In this document: piece after piece, positions 34,817-42,989 of the stretch
Numbering within the stretch: the first letter of the stretch is position 1
How the letters are laid out: the number at the start of each line of letters is the position of its first letter
Assembly: GCF_030548175.1 (NCBI RefSeq)
Contig: NZ_JAUORX010000002.1
Coordinates: 400,553 to 464,552, forward strand
Direction of reading: 5' to 3'
Length of the DNA: 64,000 bases
Origin: Cognatishimia sp. 1_MG-2023
GTDB lineage: Bacteria; Pseudomonadota; Alphaproteobacteria; Rhodobacterales; Rhodobacteraceae
Notes under the pieces: model-generated
What the model saw: the letters and a program-made list of their open reading frames with translations, nothing else
Told to the model about the DNA's origin: nothing
Database searches by the model: none
Translations under genes and position numbers: made by a program

Positions 34817-34856
34817 GATACCGATTGGTATCCTTTTTATGATACTGTTTGGTATC
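34817..34856 (-). promoter_or_regulatory. two GATACC/GGTATC operators and promoter of the ArsR operon
   Basis: GATACC-GATT-GGTATC (34817-34832) and GATACT-GTTT-GGTATC (34841-34856) are repeated palindromes with centres 24 bases apart. On the minus strand TTGACG just outside the second palindrome and an ATAAAA-like element about 17 bases on form a plausible promoter overlapped by the operators, as expected for repression by the ArsR protein encoded next. Confidence 0.7.
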
Positions 34857-34889
34857 ACGTCAAGCGTCGAAAATGAGGGCTTGAATTTT

Positions 34890-34904
34890 GTTCATGAATT
34901 GTTC
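34890..34904 (+). promoter_or_regulatory. LexA box (SOS) upstream of mmcB
   Basis: GTTC-ATGAATT-GTTC is an exact match to the alphaproteobacterial LexA consensus GTTC-N7-GTTC. It ends 11 bases before the mmcB start, where LexA would block expression until DNA damage. Confidence 0.75.
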
Positions 34905-34915
34905 ACGTTTGAGCT

Positions 34916-35368
34916 ATGGATCAAGATATGCAACCCGGACAACTCTTGGCGCGTGGCGTGAGCCGCCATTTGCGCAGCCACGGCTTTGTTTCTGTTGAGG
35001 AATTCGTGCCAGAGCGGGGTAAGCGGGTTGACGTGATGGCGCTGGGGCCAAAGGGCGAGATCTGGGTGATTGAATGCAAATCCAGCCGCGCCGATTTTCA
35101 ATCTGACAGTAAGTGGCAGGGTTATCTTGAGTGGTGTGATCGGTATTTTTGGGCCGTGGATACCGAGTTTCCGACCGAATTATTGCCCGATGAAACCGGG
35201 CTGATCATTGCTGATTCTTATGATGCGGAAATCATTCGGATGGGGCCTGAGGACAAGCTTGCGCCTGCGCGGCGTAAGAAAATCATCCAGAAATTTGCGA
35301 TGGATGCCGCCCGGCGCTTGCAAAGGTATCGCGACCCTAAGCTTGCGCCGATGCCGGACGACAGCTGA
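34916..35368 (+). CDS. mmcB: MmcB-family DNA repair protein
   Basis: A 150-residue protein of the MmcB family. The central RVDVMALGPKGEIWVIECKS and the following SRADFQSDSKWQGYLEWCD have the D...ExK pattern of PD-(D/E)xK nucleases. In Caulobacter the family is SOS-induced and needed for resistance to mitomycin C. The exact LexA box just upstream agrees with that role. The start may be at 34916 or four codons later at 34928; neither has a strong ribosome site. Confidence 0.85.
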   Translation: MDQDMQPGQLLARGVSRHLRSHGFVSVEEFVPERGKRVDVMALGPKGEIWVIECKSSRADFQSDSKWQGYLEWCDRYFWAVDTEFPTELLPDETGLIIADSYDAEIIRMGPEDKLAPARRKKIIQKFAMDAARRLQRYRDPKLAPMPDDS

Positions 35369-35557
35369 TTACTTGGCCATTTGTGCCGCAGTTTGCGCAG
35401 CGGCGCGAATTTCTTCGGCGATCTCTTCGGCTTCGTCTGGGGAGAAGTCCATTGGAATCTCCATACCGCCAGCTTCGATGAAAATGCGCACAAAGCCCTG
35501 ATCTGTTGGACCGATCTGTAAGTTCGCTTCGACGTCGCGTTCGGTGTTGATACCCAT
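35369..35557 (-). CDS. DUF6324-like small protein
   Basis: A 62-residue acidic protein (VEANLQIGPTDQGFVRIFIE, then PMDFSPDEAEEIAEEIRAAA) matching, as I recall it, the small DUF6324 family of Rhodobacterales. AAGGAGAG stands 4-5 bases before the ATG. A beta-strand part followed by a helix is likely; no function is known. Its stop is adjacent to the stop of mmcB (convergent), and it is divergent from the MarR-GNAT gene. Confidence 0.75.
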   Translation of the reverse strand: MGINTERDVEANLQIGPTDQGFVRIFIEAGGMEIPMDFSPDEAEEIAEEIRAAAQTAAQMAK

Positions 35558-35614
35558 GTCGCTCTCCTTGGTTCAGGGGTGCAATATCGTTGATTGCCCT
35601 GCCGGGGCAAGGAA

Positions 35615-35641
35615 ATATTACTTGACTCAGTCAAGTAATAT
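35615..35641. promoter_or_regulatory. perfect 27-base palindrome upstream of the MarR-GNAT gene
   Basis: Arms ATATTACTTGACT and AGTCAAGTAATAT flank a single central C, a perfect dyad of 13 bases per arm. It ends 16 bases before the MarR-GNAT start, covering the probable promoter region, and is the obvious operator for autoregulation. The inner TTGACT...AGTCAA also fits the usual MarR site style. Confidence 0.75.
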
Positions 35642-35657
35642 CAACCATAGCAGCTGT

Positions 35658-36572
35658 ATGGATTATATTACTCAGATACGTCAGTTTAATCGCGATTACA
35701 CCGTCAAGCTGGGCCTACTGGACAGCTCTTATCTTGGCTCTGGTTTGACGCTGACACAGGCGCGGGTGCTGCAGGAAATTGCAATCACCGGTGAAAATGG
35801 CGCGTCTGCACGCGATATTGCGCTGCGGATTGGCACGGACGAGGGCTATCTGAGCCGCATCCTGTCAAAATTCGTCAAGCAGGGGTGGGTCTCCCGGCAA
35901 CCCGATGGCGCTGATGCCAGACGTAAAGTGTTAACGATGACCAAAGTCGGGCAGGCGGTTTATGCGCCGCTTGATGCGGCCTCTCGGGAATTGACCCGCG
36001 ATCTAACGGCGCATTTGTCAGAGCCAGCTCAGGACGCATTATCTGCATCGCTGTCTCAGGTGCAGAGATTGCTGACCAAGCCGGAGCATAGCGATATTAC
36101 GGTGCGCGGACTGCAAGCGGGCGATCTTGGCTGGATCACAGAGGCCCATGGCCGCCTTTATGCGCAAGACGAAGGATATGATTTGCGGTTCGAGGCGTTG
36201 GTTGCCCGAATCCTTGCAGACTATGTGGACGTGCCACATGCGCAAAACCGCGCATTCATTGCCGTTGACACAAGTGGGCAGCGTTTGGGCTGCACTTTTG
36301 TGGTTCACGATGACGATGACACAATGCGGCTACGGCTGGTTCTGCTTGAGCCGGTGGCGCGTGGGCGTGGGCTTGGCAAGCGTTTGCTGGCAATGGCGCT
36401 AGAGCACGCCAAGGCGAACAACTATAAAAAGATGGTTCTATGGACCCACGAAAGCCACCAGGCGGCCATAGCGCTATATAAGAAAGCCGGATTTTCGCTT
36501 GTCTCCTCCGAGGCAGCAGAGGCGTTTGGAAAACAGGTTGTTGATCAGGTCTGGGAAAAATCTCTGATCTAA
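35658..36572 (+). CDS. MarR regulator fused to GNAT acetyltransferase
   Basis: A 304-residue two-domain protein. Residues 1-145 are a MarR winged helix (LTLTQARVLQEIAITGENGA, DEGYLSRILSKFVKQGWVSR, with wing PDGADARRKVLTMT). Residues 150-304 are a GNAT domain, with acetyl-CoA motif LLEPVARGRGLGKRLLAMAL and the final ALYKKAGFSLVSSE. MarR-GNAT fusions are a known architecture whose acetylation targets are mostly unknown. The ATG at 35658 follows the palindrome; an upstream start would include the operator. Confidence 0.85.
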   Translation: MDYITQIRQFNRDYTVKLGLLDSSYLGSGLTLTQARVLQEIAITGENGASARDIALRIGTDEGYLSRILSKFVKQGWVSRQPDGADARRKVLTMTKVGQAVYAPLDAASRELTRDLTAHLSEPAQDALSASLSQVQRLLTKPEHSDITVRGLQAGDLGWITEAHGRLYAQDEGYDLRFEALVARILADYVDVPHAQNRAFIAVDTSGQRLGCTFVVHDDDDTMRLRLVLLEPVARGRGLGKRLLAMALEHAKANNYKKMVLWTHESHQAAIALYKKAGFSLVSSEAAEAFGKQVVDQVWEKSLI

Positions 36573-36634
36573 GACGCTTTTTCTCGCAAAGCTCTCTTGC
36601 ATTCGGTAAATTGGAAATGTAAATCGCCTGCAGT

Positions 36635-36711
36635 GCCGCCTTAGCTCAGTAGGTTAGAGCGCCTGATTGTGGATCAGGAGGTCCCCCGTTCGAGCCGGGG
36701 AGGTGGTACCA
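36635..36711 (+). tRNA. tRNA-His (GTG), alphaproteobacterial type
   Basis: Clover arms can be drawn: acceptor GCCGCCT with AGGTGGT (two G-T pairs), D-arm, anticodon stem CCTGA/TCAGG with loop TTGTGGA (anticodon GTG), T-arm CCCCCGTTCGAGCCGGGG, and encoded CCA. There is no base that would pair as G-1 with C73; base 73 is A. This is the alphaproteobacterial form of tRNA-His, recognised without the extra G. Confidence 0.95.
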
Positions 36712-36756
36712 CTCTTCCCCTTAATATGTATGACTACAATGACGCCCTTATTGGGC

Positions 36757-36830
36757 TTTTCTTGATCCAAATACCTCGGGGTGAGCTTTGAAACCAAAGG
36801 TTTCACGGCGAGGGGCAGCGCCCCTCCGCG
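36757..36830 (-). repeat. dispersed 3'-end repeat, type A, inverted
   Basis: Read on the plus strand it is CTTTTCTTGATCCAAATACC, then CTCGGGG, a GAAACCAAAGGTTTC hairpin and AGGGGCAGCGCCCCT. It lies between tRNA-His and the end of the DUF6476-like gene. Confidence 0.8.
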
Positions 36831-36833
36831 CGG

Positions 36834-37127
36834 TTAATCGATTGCGATGGTTTTCTTGATCTGGCCAGTCAACGCATCAAAGATCAGAATCTGATTATCG
36901 GCGGTCACCACGGCATACCAATCGTCGCCACGGGTAAAGGCAGTGGCGGTTGTTCCGTCGGGCAAATCGATGCTTGTGGGCATATCTGGGCCTGATCCAT
37001 AGAAACGGGTGACAAGCAGGCCAACCACGACTACAAGCCCGCCAATCATCACAATCATCAGCACCGTGATTAAGCGGCGCAGAAACCTAAGATTTGCCGG
37101 TTCAACTGGTTCAGGAGTGTCTTGCAT
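36834..37127 (-). CDS. DUF6476-like membrane-anchored protein
   Basis: A 97-residue protein with one transmembrane helix (LITVLMIVMIGGLVVVVGLL, about residues 19-38) and a small beta-rich outer part (ATAFTRGDDWYAVVTADNQI, IFDALTGQIKKTI) that looks like one propeller blade. It matches what I recall of DUF6476. The CAT of its start shares two bases with the ATG of the divergent RluA gene. No other start exists in frame, so its promoter lies within the rluA coding sequence. Confidence 0.75.
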   Translation of the reverse strand: MQDTPEPVEPANLRFLRRLITVLMIVMIGGLVVVVGLLVTRFYGSGPDMPTSIDLPDGTTATAFTRGDDWYAVVTADNQILIFDALTGQIKKTIAID

Positions 37128-38163
37128 GACAACTGCTCGCGTTACATTTCAGATTGCGGATAACCCGCCTGCGCGTCTTGATAAGGCTTTGGCCCTGAAT
37201 GTACCAGTAGAAGCGGCGCTGTCTCGCACACGCCTGGCGCGTTTGCTGCAAGAGGGCTGCGTTTTGATCAATGGTGTCGAAGTACGTGACCCGAAAGCCA
37301 AGGTGGCCGAGGGCGCAGAGGTGGAAATTCTGGTGCCTGTCGCGGATGAAAGCCACATTGGCCCCGAAGATATTCCGTTAGAGGTCATTTACGAAGATGA
37401 CGACTTGATCGTCATCAATAAGCCGACAGGCATGGTGGTGCATCCGGCACCGGGTACGCCGAATGGTACCTTGGTGAATGCGCTGTTGCATCATTGCGGG
37501 GATACCCTGTCTGGGGTGGGTGGCTCTAAGCGTCCGGGGATTGTGCACCGGATCGACAAAGATACATCGGGTCTGTTGGTTGTGGCCAAATCAGACCGTG
37601 CGCACCACGGCTTGGCGGCGCAGTTCGAAAAGCACACGGTGGAGCGCTATTATAATGCGGTTGTTTATGGCGAACCGGATGCCCATGATCCGCGGTTGCG
37701 GGGCGTGCGCGGCGTTAGCTTTGAAAGCGGCAACATCATGCGGATCACCACGCAATTGGCGCGGCATAAGACAGATCGCCAACGTCAGGCGGTGTTGTTT
37801 GAAGGTGGCCGTCACGCAGTAACGCGGTGCCGGATCGTTGAAACCTTTGGTGCGCCATCGGTGGTGTCTTTGGTGGAATGCTGGCTGGAAACCGGCCGCA
37901 CGCATCAAATCCGGGTGCATATGACTCATGCGGGTCATAGCCTGATTGGCGACCCAACCTATGGTGGACGACGTAAGTTATCGGAAAAAGCCCTGACACC
38001 GGCGGGTGTGGTTGCGGCGAAAAACTTCGACCGTCAGGCGCTTCATGCGGCGGTTTTGGGCTTTGTGCATCCAGTCACAAAAGAAGACATGCGCTTTGAA
38101 GCGCCGATTCCTGATGACATGGCGGCGTTGATTGAGGCATTGCGGCAGCAAAAACTGAACTAG
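37126..38163 (+). CDS. RluA-family pseudouridine synthase
   Basis: A 345-residue enzyme. An S4 domain at the N-terminus (ARLDKALALNV, RLARLLQEGCVLINGVEVRD) precedes the catalytic domain with GIVHRIDKDTSGLLVVAKSD (Asp near residue 144) and CWLETGRTHQIRVHMTHAGH, GDPTYGG. The S4 domain and length agree with RluD/RluC, which modify 23S rRNA. AGGAG stands 9 bases before the ATG. It converges on nothing; rpoH follows 319 bases later. Confidence 0.9.
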   Translation: MTTARVTFQIADNPPARLDKALALNVPVEAALSRTRLARLLQEGCVLINGVEVRDPKAKVAEGAEVEILVPVADESHIGPEDIPLEVIYEDDDLIVINKPTGMVVHPAPGTPNGTLVNALLHHCGDTLSGVGGSKRPGIVHRIDKDTSGLLVVAKSDRAHHGLAAQFEKHTVERYYNAVVYGEPDAHDPRLRGVRGVSFESGNIMRITTQLARHKTDRQRQAVLFEGGRHAVTRCRIVETFGAPSVVSLVECWLETGRTHQIRVHMTHAGHSLIGDPTYGGRRKLSEKALTPAGVVAAKNFDRQALHAAVLGFVHPVTKEDMRFEAPIPDDMAALIEALRQQKLN

Positions 38164-38482
38164 TCAGTTCAGTTTGACTTGTCAATATAATCATTTATTT
38201 ACAAGCGGTTATGATGGATTTATCTGTATTTCACAGGCGTATCACGAAAATTTACTGTTGAAAATTGCGTAACACCTATGCAGATTTGCATAGAAGTTAC
38301 TGTTTCGCGCACATCAGAACTCTGTCACATTCTGCACAACGCCGAGAGCGCACGGGTCTGTGACTGGTTTGTTTCAATCCTTGCGTTCATCATACTGAAA
38401 GAAATCTGAGCTAGCCCGCTTGAAAGCCCGTTATCGCTCACCTATCTGGATGTTAAGCCTTTAAACATTAAGGGGACAGAAT
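38164..38482. other. 319-base gap upstream of rpoH with an extended inverted repeat
   Basis: No gene is visible. Bases 38269-38300 read GTAAC, two bases, CTATGCA, GATT, TGCATAG, two bases, GTTAC: a nested perfect dyad of 12 paired bases. It lies about 180 bases before the rpoH start and about 105 bases after the RluA stop. There is no T-run, so a protein-binding site or RNA element is more likely than a terminator. The rpoH promoter or promoters must lie in this gap; I cannot pick one reliably. Confidence 0.5.
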
Positions 38483-39379
38483 ATGAGCAACTACAAGAAT
38501 TTGCCGGCCCCAACGCCGGAAGGCGGTCTGAACCGCTACATGCAAGAAATCCGTAAGTTCCCACTGTTGGAACCGGAAGAAGAATACATGCTGGGCAAAG
38601 CCTGGGCAGAAAAAGAAGACACCGAAGCGGCACACCGCATGGTGACATCTCACCTGCGTTTGGCGGCTAAGATTGCGATGGGTTATCGCGGTTATGGATT
38701 GCCACAGGCCGAAGTGATTTCCGAAGCCAACGTGGGCCTGATGCAGGCCGTGAAACGGTTTGATCCTGAAAAAGGCTTCCGTCTGGCGACCTATGCGATG
38801 TGGTGGATCCGCGCCTCTATTCAGGAATACGTCCTGCGTAGCTGGTCGATGGTGAAACTTGGCACGACCTCGGCGCAAAAGAAGCTGTTCTTTAACCTGC
38901 GCAAAGCCAAAGCACGCATCGGTGCCTTGGAAGAGGGTGATCTGCGCCCAGAGAACGTGCAGCGTATCGCCCATGATTTGGGTGTGACCGAAGACGAAGT
39001 GATCAGCATGAACCGCCGCTTGTCGGGTGGCGATGCCTCGTTGAACGCGACCGTAGGGTCCGAAGGCGAAGGCACCATGCAATGGCAGGACTGGCTTGAA
39101 GACGAAAGCGCAGATCAGGCGGGCGACTACGAAAAACGTGATGAACTGGAAGCGCGTCGTGAGTTGTTGGCCGAAGCAATGGACGTGCTGAATGATCGTG
39201 AAAAAGACATTCTGGTGCAACGTCGTTTGCAGGACAAAGCGATCACCCTGGAAGAGCTAAGCAACCAATATGACGTGAGCCGCGAGCGTATTCGCCAGAT
39301 CGAAGTGCGTGCTTTTGAAAAGCTGCAACTGCGTATGCGCACCTTGGCCAGCGAAAAAGGCATGATGGCGCAAGCCTGA
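38483..39379 (+). CDS. rpoH: heat-shock sigma factor RpoH (sigma-32)
   Basis: A 298-residue sigma factor. Region 2 reads SHLRLAAKIAMGYRGYGLPQ and KGFRLATYAMWWIRASIQEY with the RpoH-specific core near QKKLFFNLRKAKARIGALEE (the RpoH box). Region 4 has the helix-turn-helix ITLEELSNQYDVSRERIRQI. It directs RNA polymerase to heat-shock and, in Rhodobacterales, oxidative stress promoters; many of these species carry two rpoH genes and only one is seen here. AGGGG precedes the ATG. A terminator follows. Confidence 0.95.
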   Translation: MSNYKNLPAPTPEGGLNRYMQEIRKFPLLEPEEEYMLGKAWAEKEDTEAAHRMVTSHLRLAAKIAMGYRGYGLPQAEVISEANVGLMQAVKRFDPEKGFRLATYAMWWIRASIQEYVLRSWSMVKLGTTSAQKKLFFNLRKAKARIGALEEGDLRPENVQRIAHDLGVTEDEVISMNRRLSGGDASLNATVGSEGEGTMQWQDWLEDESADQAGDYEKRDELEARRELLAEAMDVLNDREKDILVQRRLQDKAITLEELSNQYDVSRERIRQIEVRAFEKLQLRMRTLASEKGMMAQA

Positions 39380-39407
39380 CATTAGCCTCCCCCAAGGCTA
39401 CCTTGTG

Positions 39408-39440
39408 AAAAGGTCCCGTGTTCCGCGCGCGGGGCCTTTT
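39408..39440 (+). terminator. rho-independent terminator of rpoH
   Basis: AAAAGGTCCCG and CGGGGCCTTTT form an eleven-pair stem around an eleven-base loop, then CTATGTTTTG. It begins about 28 bases after the rpoH stop. Confidence 0.8.
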
Positions 39441-39454
39441 CTATGTTTTGAGTA

Positions 39455-39525
39455 AGGGGCGGGGGCTTTGCCCCCCTTGGGCCTATGGCCCAATTCCCCC
39501 AAGGTATTTGGGTCAAGAAAAAGTA
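39455..39525 (+). repeat. dispersed 3'-end repeat, type A
   Basis: GGGGGCTTTGCCCCCC, a TTGGGCCTATGGCCCAA hairpin and CCCCCAAGGTATTTGGGTCA with AGAAAAAGTA. It stands between the rpoH terminator and the stop of the MAPEG gene. Confidence 0.8.
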
Positions 39526-39534
39526 TGGAGTGGG

Positions 39535-40128
39535 TTACAGGATCAGGCTGATCGCGATGTAGCTGGCCATGCCGTAAAGACCCAATAGGCTGATGCTCAT
39601 GAAGATCGGGCGAATGGTGTCATTGCCGCGCAGATAGCCAAAGCTATGACCAAGCCGTCCGATGGCGAAGGCCAGCGGCCAGACCGTTGCAGCCCAAAGG
39701 GTAGGGGTGGCAAAAGCGAAAACAAACGCAAGGCAGGCAAAAATCACTGTGTTTTCAGTCGCGTTGCGGTGGGCGTTGTGATTGCGGGCCAGCTCTTGTT
39801 GGGCGAGAGCTGAAGCGTCTTTGGGGTCTCGCTTTGCCGCGCGCCATTCTTCTGGAGTGGCATACAGGCTGTGTTCAAGGCGGGTGAGTTCGGTGCTGGT
39901 CATGTGCCAGCTGTGATTGATCACCAAGAGGATCGCCGCCAGGCCAAGGGCTGCCAAGGTAGATTTGTCTGGGAGCGAGGGCGTTAGGGGCGCAATGCCA
40001 AAAATAGTAACGTTCATTGCCAAAGCGATTGCTGTGAGCACAATCGGGTAACCGATTATCATGAGCGTGAATTTGCGCTTTTTGTCTGGTGTCGTTGCTA
40101 TTGCTGAATCGGACTGTGTGATGTCCAT
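39535..40128 (-). CDS. MAPEG-family membrane protein
   Basis: A 197-residue protein with four hydrophobic segments. The motif ELARNHNAHRNATENTVIFA after the first segments is the MAPEG hallmark (R/N-x-E-N loop). Bacterial MAPEG proteins resemble glutathione S-transferases of the membrane but usually lack a known substrate. The N-terminus has about 20 polar residues more than most members. GAAGGGG precedes the ATG. Single gene. Confidence 0.8.
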   Translation of the reverse strand: MDITQSDSAIATTPDKKRKFTLMIIGYPIVLTAIALAMNVTIFGIAPLTPSLPDKSTLAALGLAAILLVINHSWHMTSTELTRLEHSLYATPEEWRAAKRDPKDASALAQQELARNHNAHRNATENTVIFACLAFVFAFATPTLWAATVWPLAFAIGRLGHSFGYLRGNDTIRPIFMSISLLGLYGMASYIAISLIL

Positions 40129-40216
40129 TAGTGCCCCTTCCTTACAAAATCACGGGCCCAGTTTGCCTGAACCCGTGAGATTAAAGTGTATGTTGTGGGG
40201 CCTGATTTAAAGGGGC

Positions 40217-42037
40217 TTAGTCTTCCATCGCCTCGAGTTCGTCGATCATGTCAGAGATCATCGACAGGCCTTTGTCCCAGAATTTCGGATCACTTGCATC
40301 AAGGCCGAAGGGCGCCAGTAGGTCTTTGTGATGTTTGGAACCGCCTGCTTTGAGCATGTCGAAATACTTCTCTTCGAAGTTTTCGCCGCCCTCGGCATAG
40401 ACCGCATAGAGCGCGTTCACCAGACCATCGCCGAAGGCATAGGCGTAGACGTAGAACGGGCTGTGTACAAAGTGTGGGATATAGGCCCAGAAGGTGTCGT
40501 AGCCATCCATGAACTCAAACGCAGGGCCGAGAGATTCTGCCTGAACCGACATCCACAGCGCATTGATGCCTTCGGGTGTGATTTCACCATCGCGGCGGGC
40601 GTCGTGCAGTTTGCATTCAAAATCGTAGAACGCGATCTGGCGGACAACCGTGTTGATCATGTCCTCGACTTTGCCAGCCAATAGAATTTTGCGCTGTTCT
40701 TTGGTTTCTGCTTTTTCCAGCATTTTGCGGAAGGTCAGCATTTCGCCAAAGACAGAGGCGGTTTCGGCCAAGGTCAGGGGCGTAGAGGACAGCATCTCGC
40801 CCTGATCTGCGGCCAGCACTTGGTGAACGCCGTGGCCCAATTCATGCGCCAGTGTCATCACATCCCGTGGTTTGCCAAGATAATTCAGCATCACATAGGG
40901 GTGTACGTTGGTGACCGTTGGGTGGGCAAATGCACCAGGGGCTTTGCCGGGTTTGACGGCGGCATCAATCCAGCCATCTGTGAAGAACGGCTTTGCAATT
41001 TCGCCCATGCGCGGATCAAAGGCATTGTACGCCTCCATCACGATGGATTCAGCGGAGTCCCAATCAACGGTGCGGGTGTCTTCCATTGGAAGCGGCGCGT
41101 TGCGGTCCCAGACCTGCATCACATCTAGGCCAAGCCATTTGCGTTTTAACTCGTAATACCGGTGGCTTAGCTTTGGATATGCGTTGACCACCGCGTTGCG
41201 CAGGGCTTCGACAACCTCTGGTTCCACATGGTTGGACAGGTGACGGCCATGCTGTGCGGTTGGCATGTTGCGCCAGCGATCCAGCACCTCTTTTTCCTTG
41301 GCTTGGGTGTTATGAACCCGTGCAAAGGTTTTGATATTAGCGCCCAAGACACGCGCCACTTCGCGGGCTGCGGCTTCGCGTTTGCTGCGGTCTTGTTCGG
41401 TGAAATAGTTCAGCGTTGCTTCGATGTTGAGCGTCTCGCCCTCCATCTCAAACTCTAGGCCCGCGATGGTTTCGTCAAACAAACGTTCCCACGCATCGCC
41501 AACAACACCCAGATCATGCAGGAACTTTTCCAGTTCGTCCGACAGCTGATGCGGCTTCATCGCGCGGATACGGTCAAACACAGGCTTATATCGGGCCAGA
41601 TCCGCGTTTTCCGCAAACATCGCGTCCAGCTTGTCGTCGTCAATCCGGTTCAATTCCAATGTGAAGAACACCAGCGGGGTCGAGAAATCGGTCAGCGCCT
41701 CTTGCATGTTGGACATGAATTGCGCGCGTTCGGCATCCACGGTGACCTGATAATAGCGCAGGCCCGCATAGGACATGATGCGACCAGACACTTGGCTGAT
41801 CTTTTCGTTACGCTCAACGCAAGTCAGCAGTTCGGCCGCGTTCAGATCGGCCAGTTTGCCTTCGTAATCTTTGGCAAAAGCAGCGCATTCCGCTTCGAGC
41901 CAATCAAGGTCTTTGTCCAGCTCTGGCGCGTCGGGCGATGTGTACAGATCAGACAAATCCCACTCTGGCAAATTGCCGAGGCCTTCGGTGCCGTTAGAAC
42001 TATTGGCGTCGCGGACAGGGAAGGGCAGGTTCAGCAT
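40217..42037 (-). CDS. pepF: oligoendopeptidase F (M3B family)
   Basis: A 606-residue zinc metallopeptidase. The HExxH motif appears as TLAHELGHGVHQVLA near residue 393-400, with the third ligand Glu in TLAETASVFGEM about 25 residues later. PepF cleaves short peptides of 7-17 residues in the cytoplasm. The middle LGDAWERLF-like helical domain and total length agree with the family. Single gene, well separated from neighbours. Confidence 0.92.
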   Translation of the reverse strand: MLNLPFPVRDANSSNGTEGLGNLPEWDLSDLYTSPDAPELDKDLDWLEAECAAFAKDYEGKLADLNAAELLTCVERNEKISQVSGRIMSYAGLRYYQVTVDAERAQFMSNMQEALTDFSTPLVFFTLELNRIDDDKLDAMFAENADLARYKPVFDRIRAMKPHQLSDELEKFLHDLGVVGDAWERLFDETIAGLEFEMEGETLNIEATLNYFTEQDRSKREAAAREVARVLGANIKTFARVHNTQAKEKEVLDRWRNMPTAQHGRHLSNHVEPEVVEALRNAVVNAYPKLSHRYYELKRKWLGLDVMQVWDRNAPLPMEDTRTVDWDSAESIVMEAYNAFDPRMGEIAKPFFTDGWIDAAVKPGKAPGAFAHPTVTNVHPYVMLNYLGKPRDVMTLAHELGHGVHQVLAADQGEMLSSTPLTLAETASVFGEMLTFRKMLEKAETKEQRKILLAGKVEDMINTVVRQIAFYDFECKLHDARRDGEITPEGINALWMSVQAESLGPAFEFMDGYDTFWAYIPHFVHSPFYVYAYAFGDGLVNALYAVYAEGGENFEEKYFDMLKAGGSKHHKDLLAPFGLDASDPKFWDKGLSMISDMIDELEAMED

Positions 42038-42191
42038 AGGGGCCTCTTGGGATTGATGCGTTTGTTAGGTGTCAGATAGGCAGAGCAGGGGGCAAGGTGC
42101 AAGGGGGGAGGCCGGGATTTGGTCAGTGGGGGTGCAGGCCGGGGCCCCCGATGCGGTCCGTTTCAAAACGAAACGGCAATCGGACGCGCAT

Positions 42192-42794
42192 TCAAAGGCT
42201 ACAACAGCCAATACCCACGCCACCATTATCAAAATAATGAAGCCCATATACGGCGTCACTCATACCATCCGAACATCGCCCCGGTACGATATGGGCGTGA
42301 ACTGGGGTATTTTCAGTGAGCCATGTTAAACGAACGCCGGTTTCCTGAACTTTGATGTTCTTGCGGGATGGCGACACGCTTTGGAGCGGGTAGGTCTCTT
42401 CGTTTTCAGGGCGGGAAATTCTTACGCCATCTTCGGTGAAATCAAGGGACCAAAAGGGTTCGGTGCCAAAGCATTGTAACGACTTTGGCAAGCCTGAAAC
42501 GCCTACAACATCCGGTAAACGCTCGAGAAACCGAAGGGAAACCCAACCAGCACGCCCTGCGTCATTCACCATTGCCCATTTTCCCTGAAGGCTAAAAGCA
42601 ACGACCTCGATGTCGGAGGCATCATAAGCGAAGGATCCAATCAATTCAGACGTCGCCTCAGGCTTTTCGCGGATATTGAGCACATCCCCAACAGCCACAT
42701 TTGCAACCTGATATAGTGCAGGCAACGGCGGCGGGACCTCGTCGGCATAGAGGTGTAAAGGCCAGAGTAGGAAGGCTAGGATCAATCGGGTCAT
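42192..42794 (-). CDS. secreted SH3-domain protein with COG3650-like C-terminus
   Basis: A 200-residue exported protein (signal MTRLILAFLLWPLHLYA). Residues 27-95 form a bacterial SH3-type domain (VANVAVGDVLNIREKPEATS ... GRAGWVSLRFLERL). The second half LQCFGTEPFWSLDFTEDGVR and the end PGRCSDGMSDAVYGL resemble COG3650 envelope proteins, with conserved Cys that may pair. Likely periplasmic; function unknown. The ATG at 42794 has only a weak ribosome site. Confidence 0.75.
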   Translation of the reverse strand: MTRLILAFLLWPLHLYADEVPPPLPALYQVANVAVGDVLNIREKPEATSELIGSFAYDASDIEVVAFSLQGKWAMVNDAGRAGWVSLRFLERLPDVVGVSGLPKSLQCFGTEPFWSLDFTEDGVRISRPENEETYPLQSVSPSRKNIKVQETGVRLTWLTENTPVHAHIVPGRCSDGMSDAVYGLHYFDNGGVGIGCCSL

Positions 42795-42989
42795 GTTTAT
42801 TCAAATCCTGCAATAGTGCCAGTGAGTGCAGCTCAAACCCTGATGGGAGTGCCGCAAGAACTTTGGCATCAATTCAGCCGGCCCTGCAATCAGGAATGAA
42901 ATCATGGTGCCTGTTCGCGGTCGTTTGCCGAATGCGATGACGAACGAGAATGCTGGCTATTGTGCGGTGAATGGCGGGATGCCCCACCC

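Noticed and set aside
42146..42175. CCGTTTC/GAAACGG hairpin as a third copy of the 38-bp inverted-repeat unit
   Set aside because: It lacks the CGTACG part and the flanking bases; only the short GAAACG element is shared.
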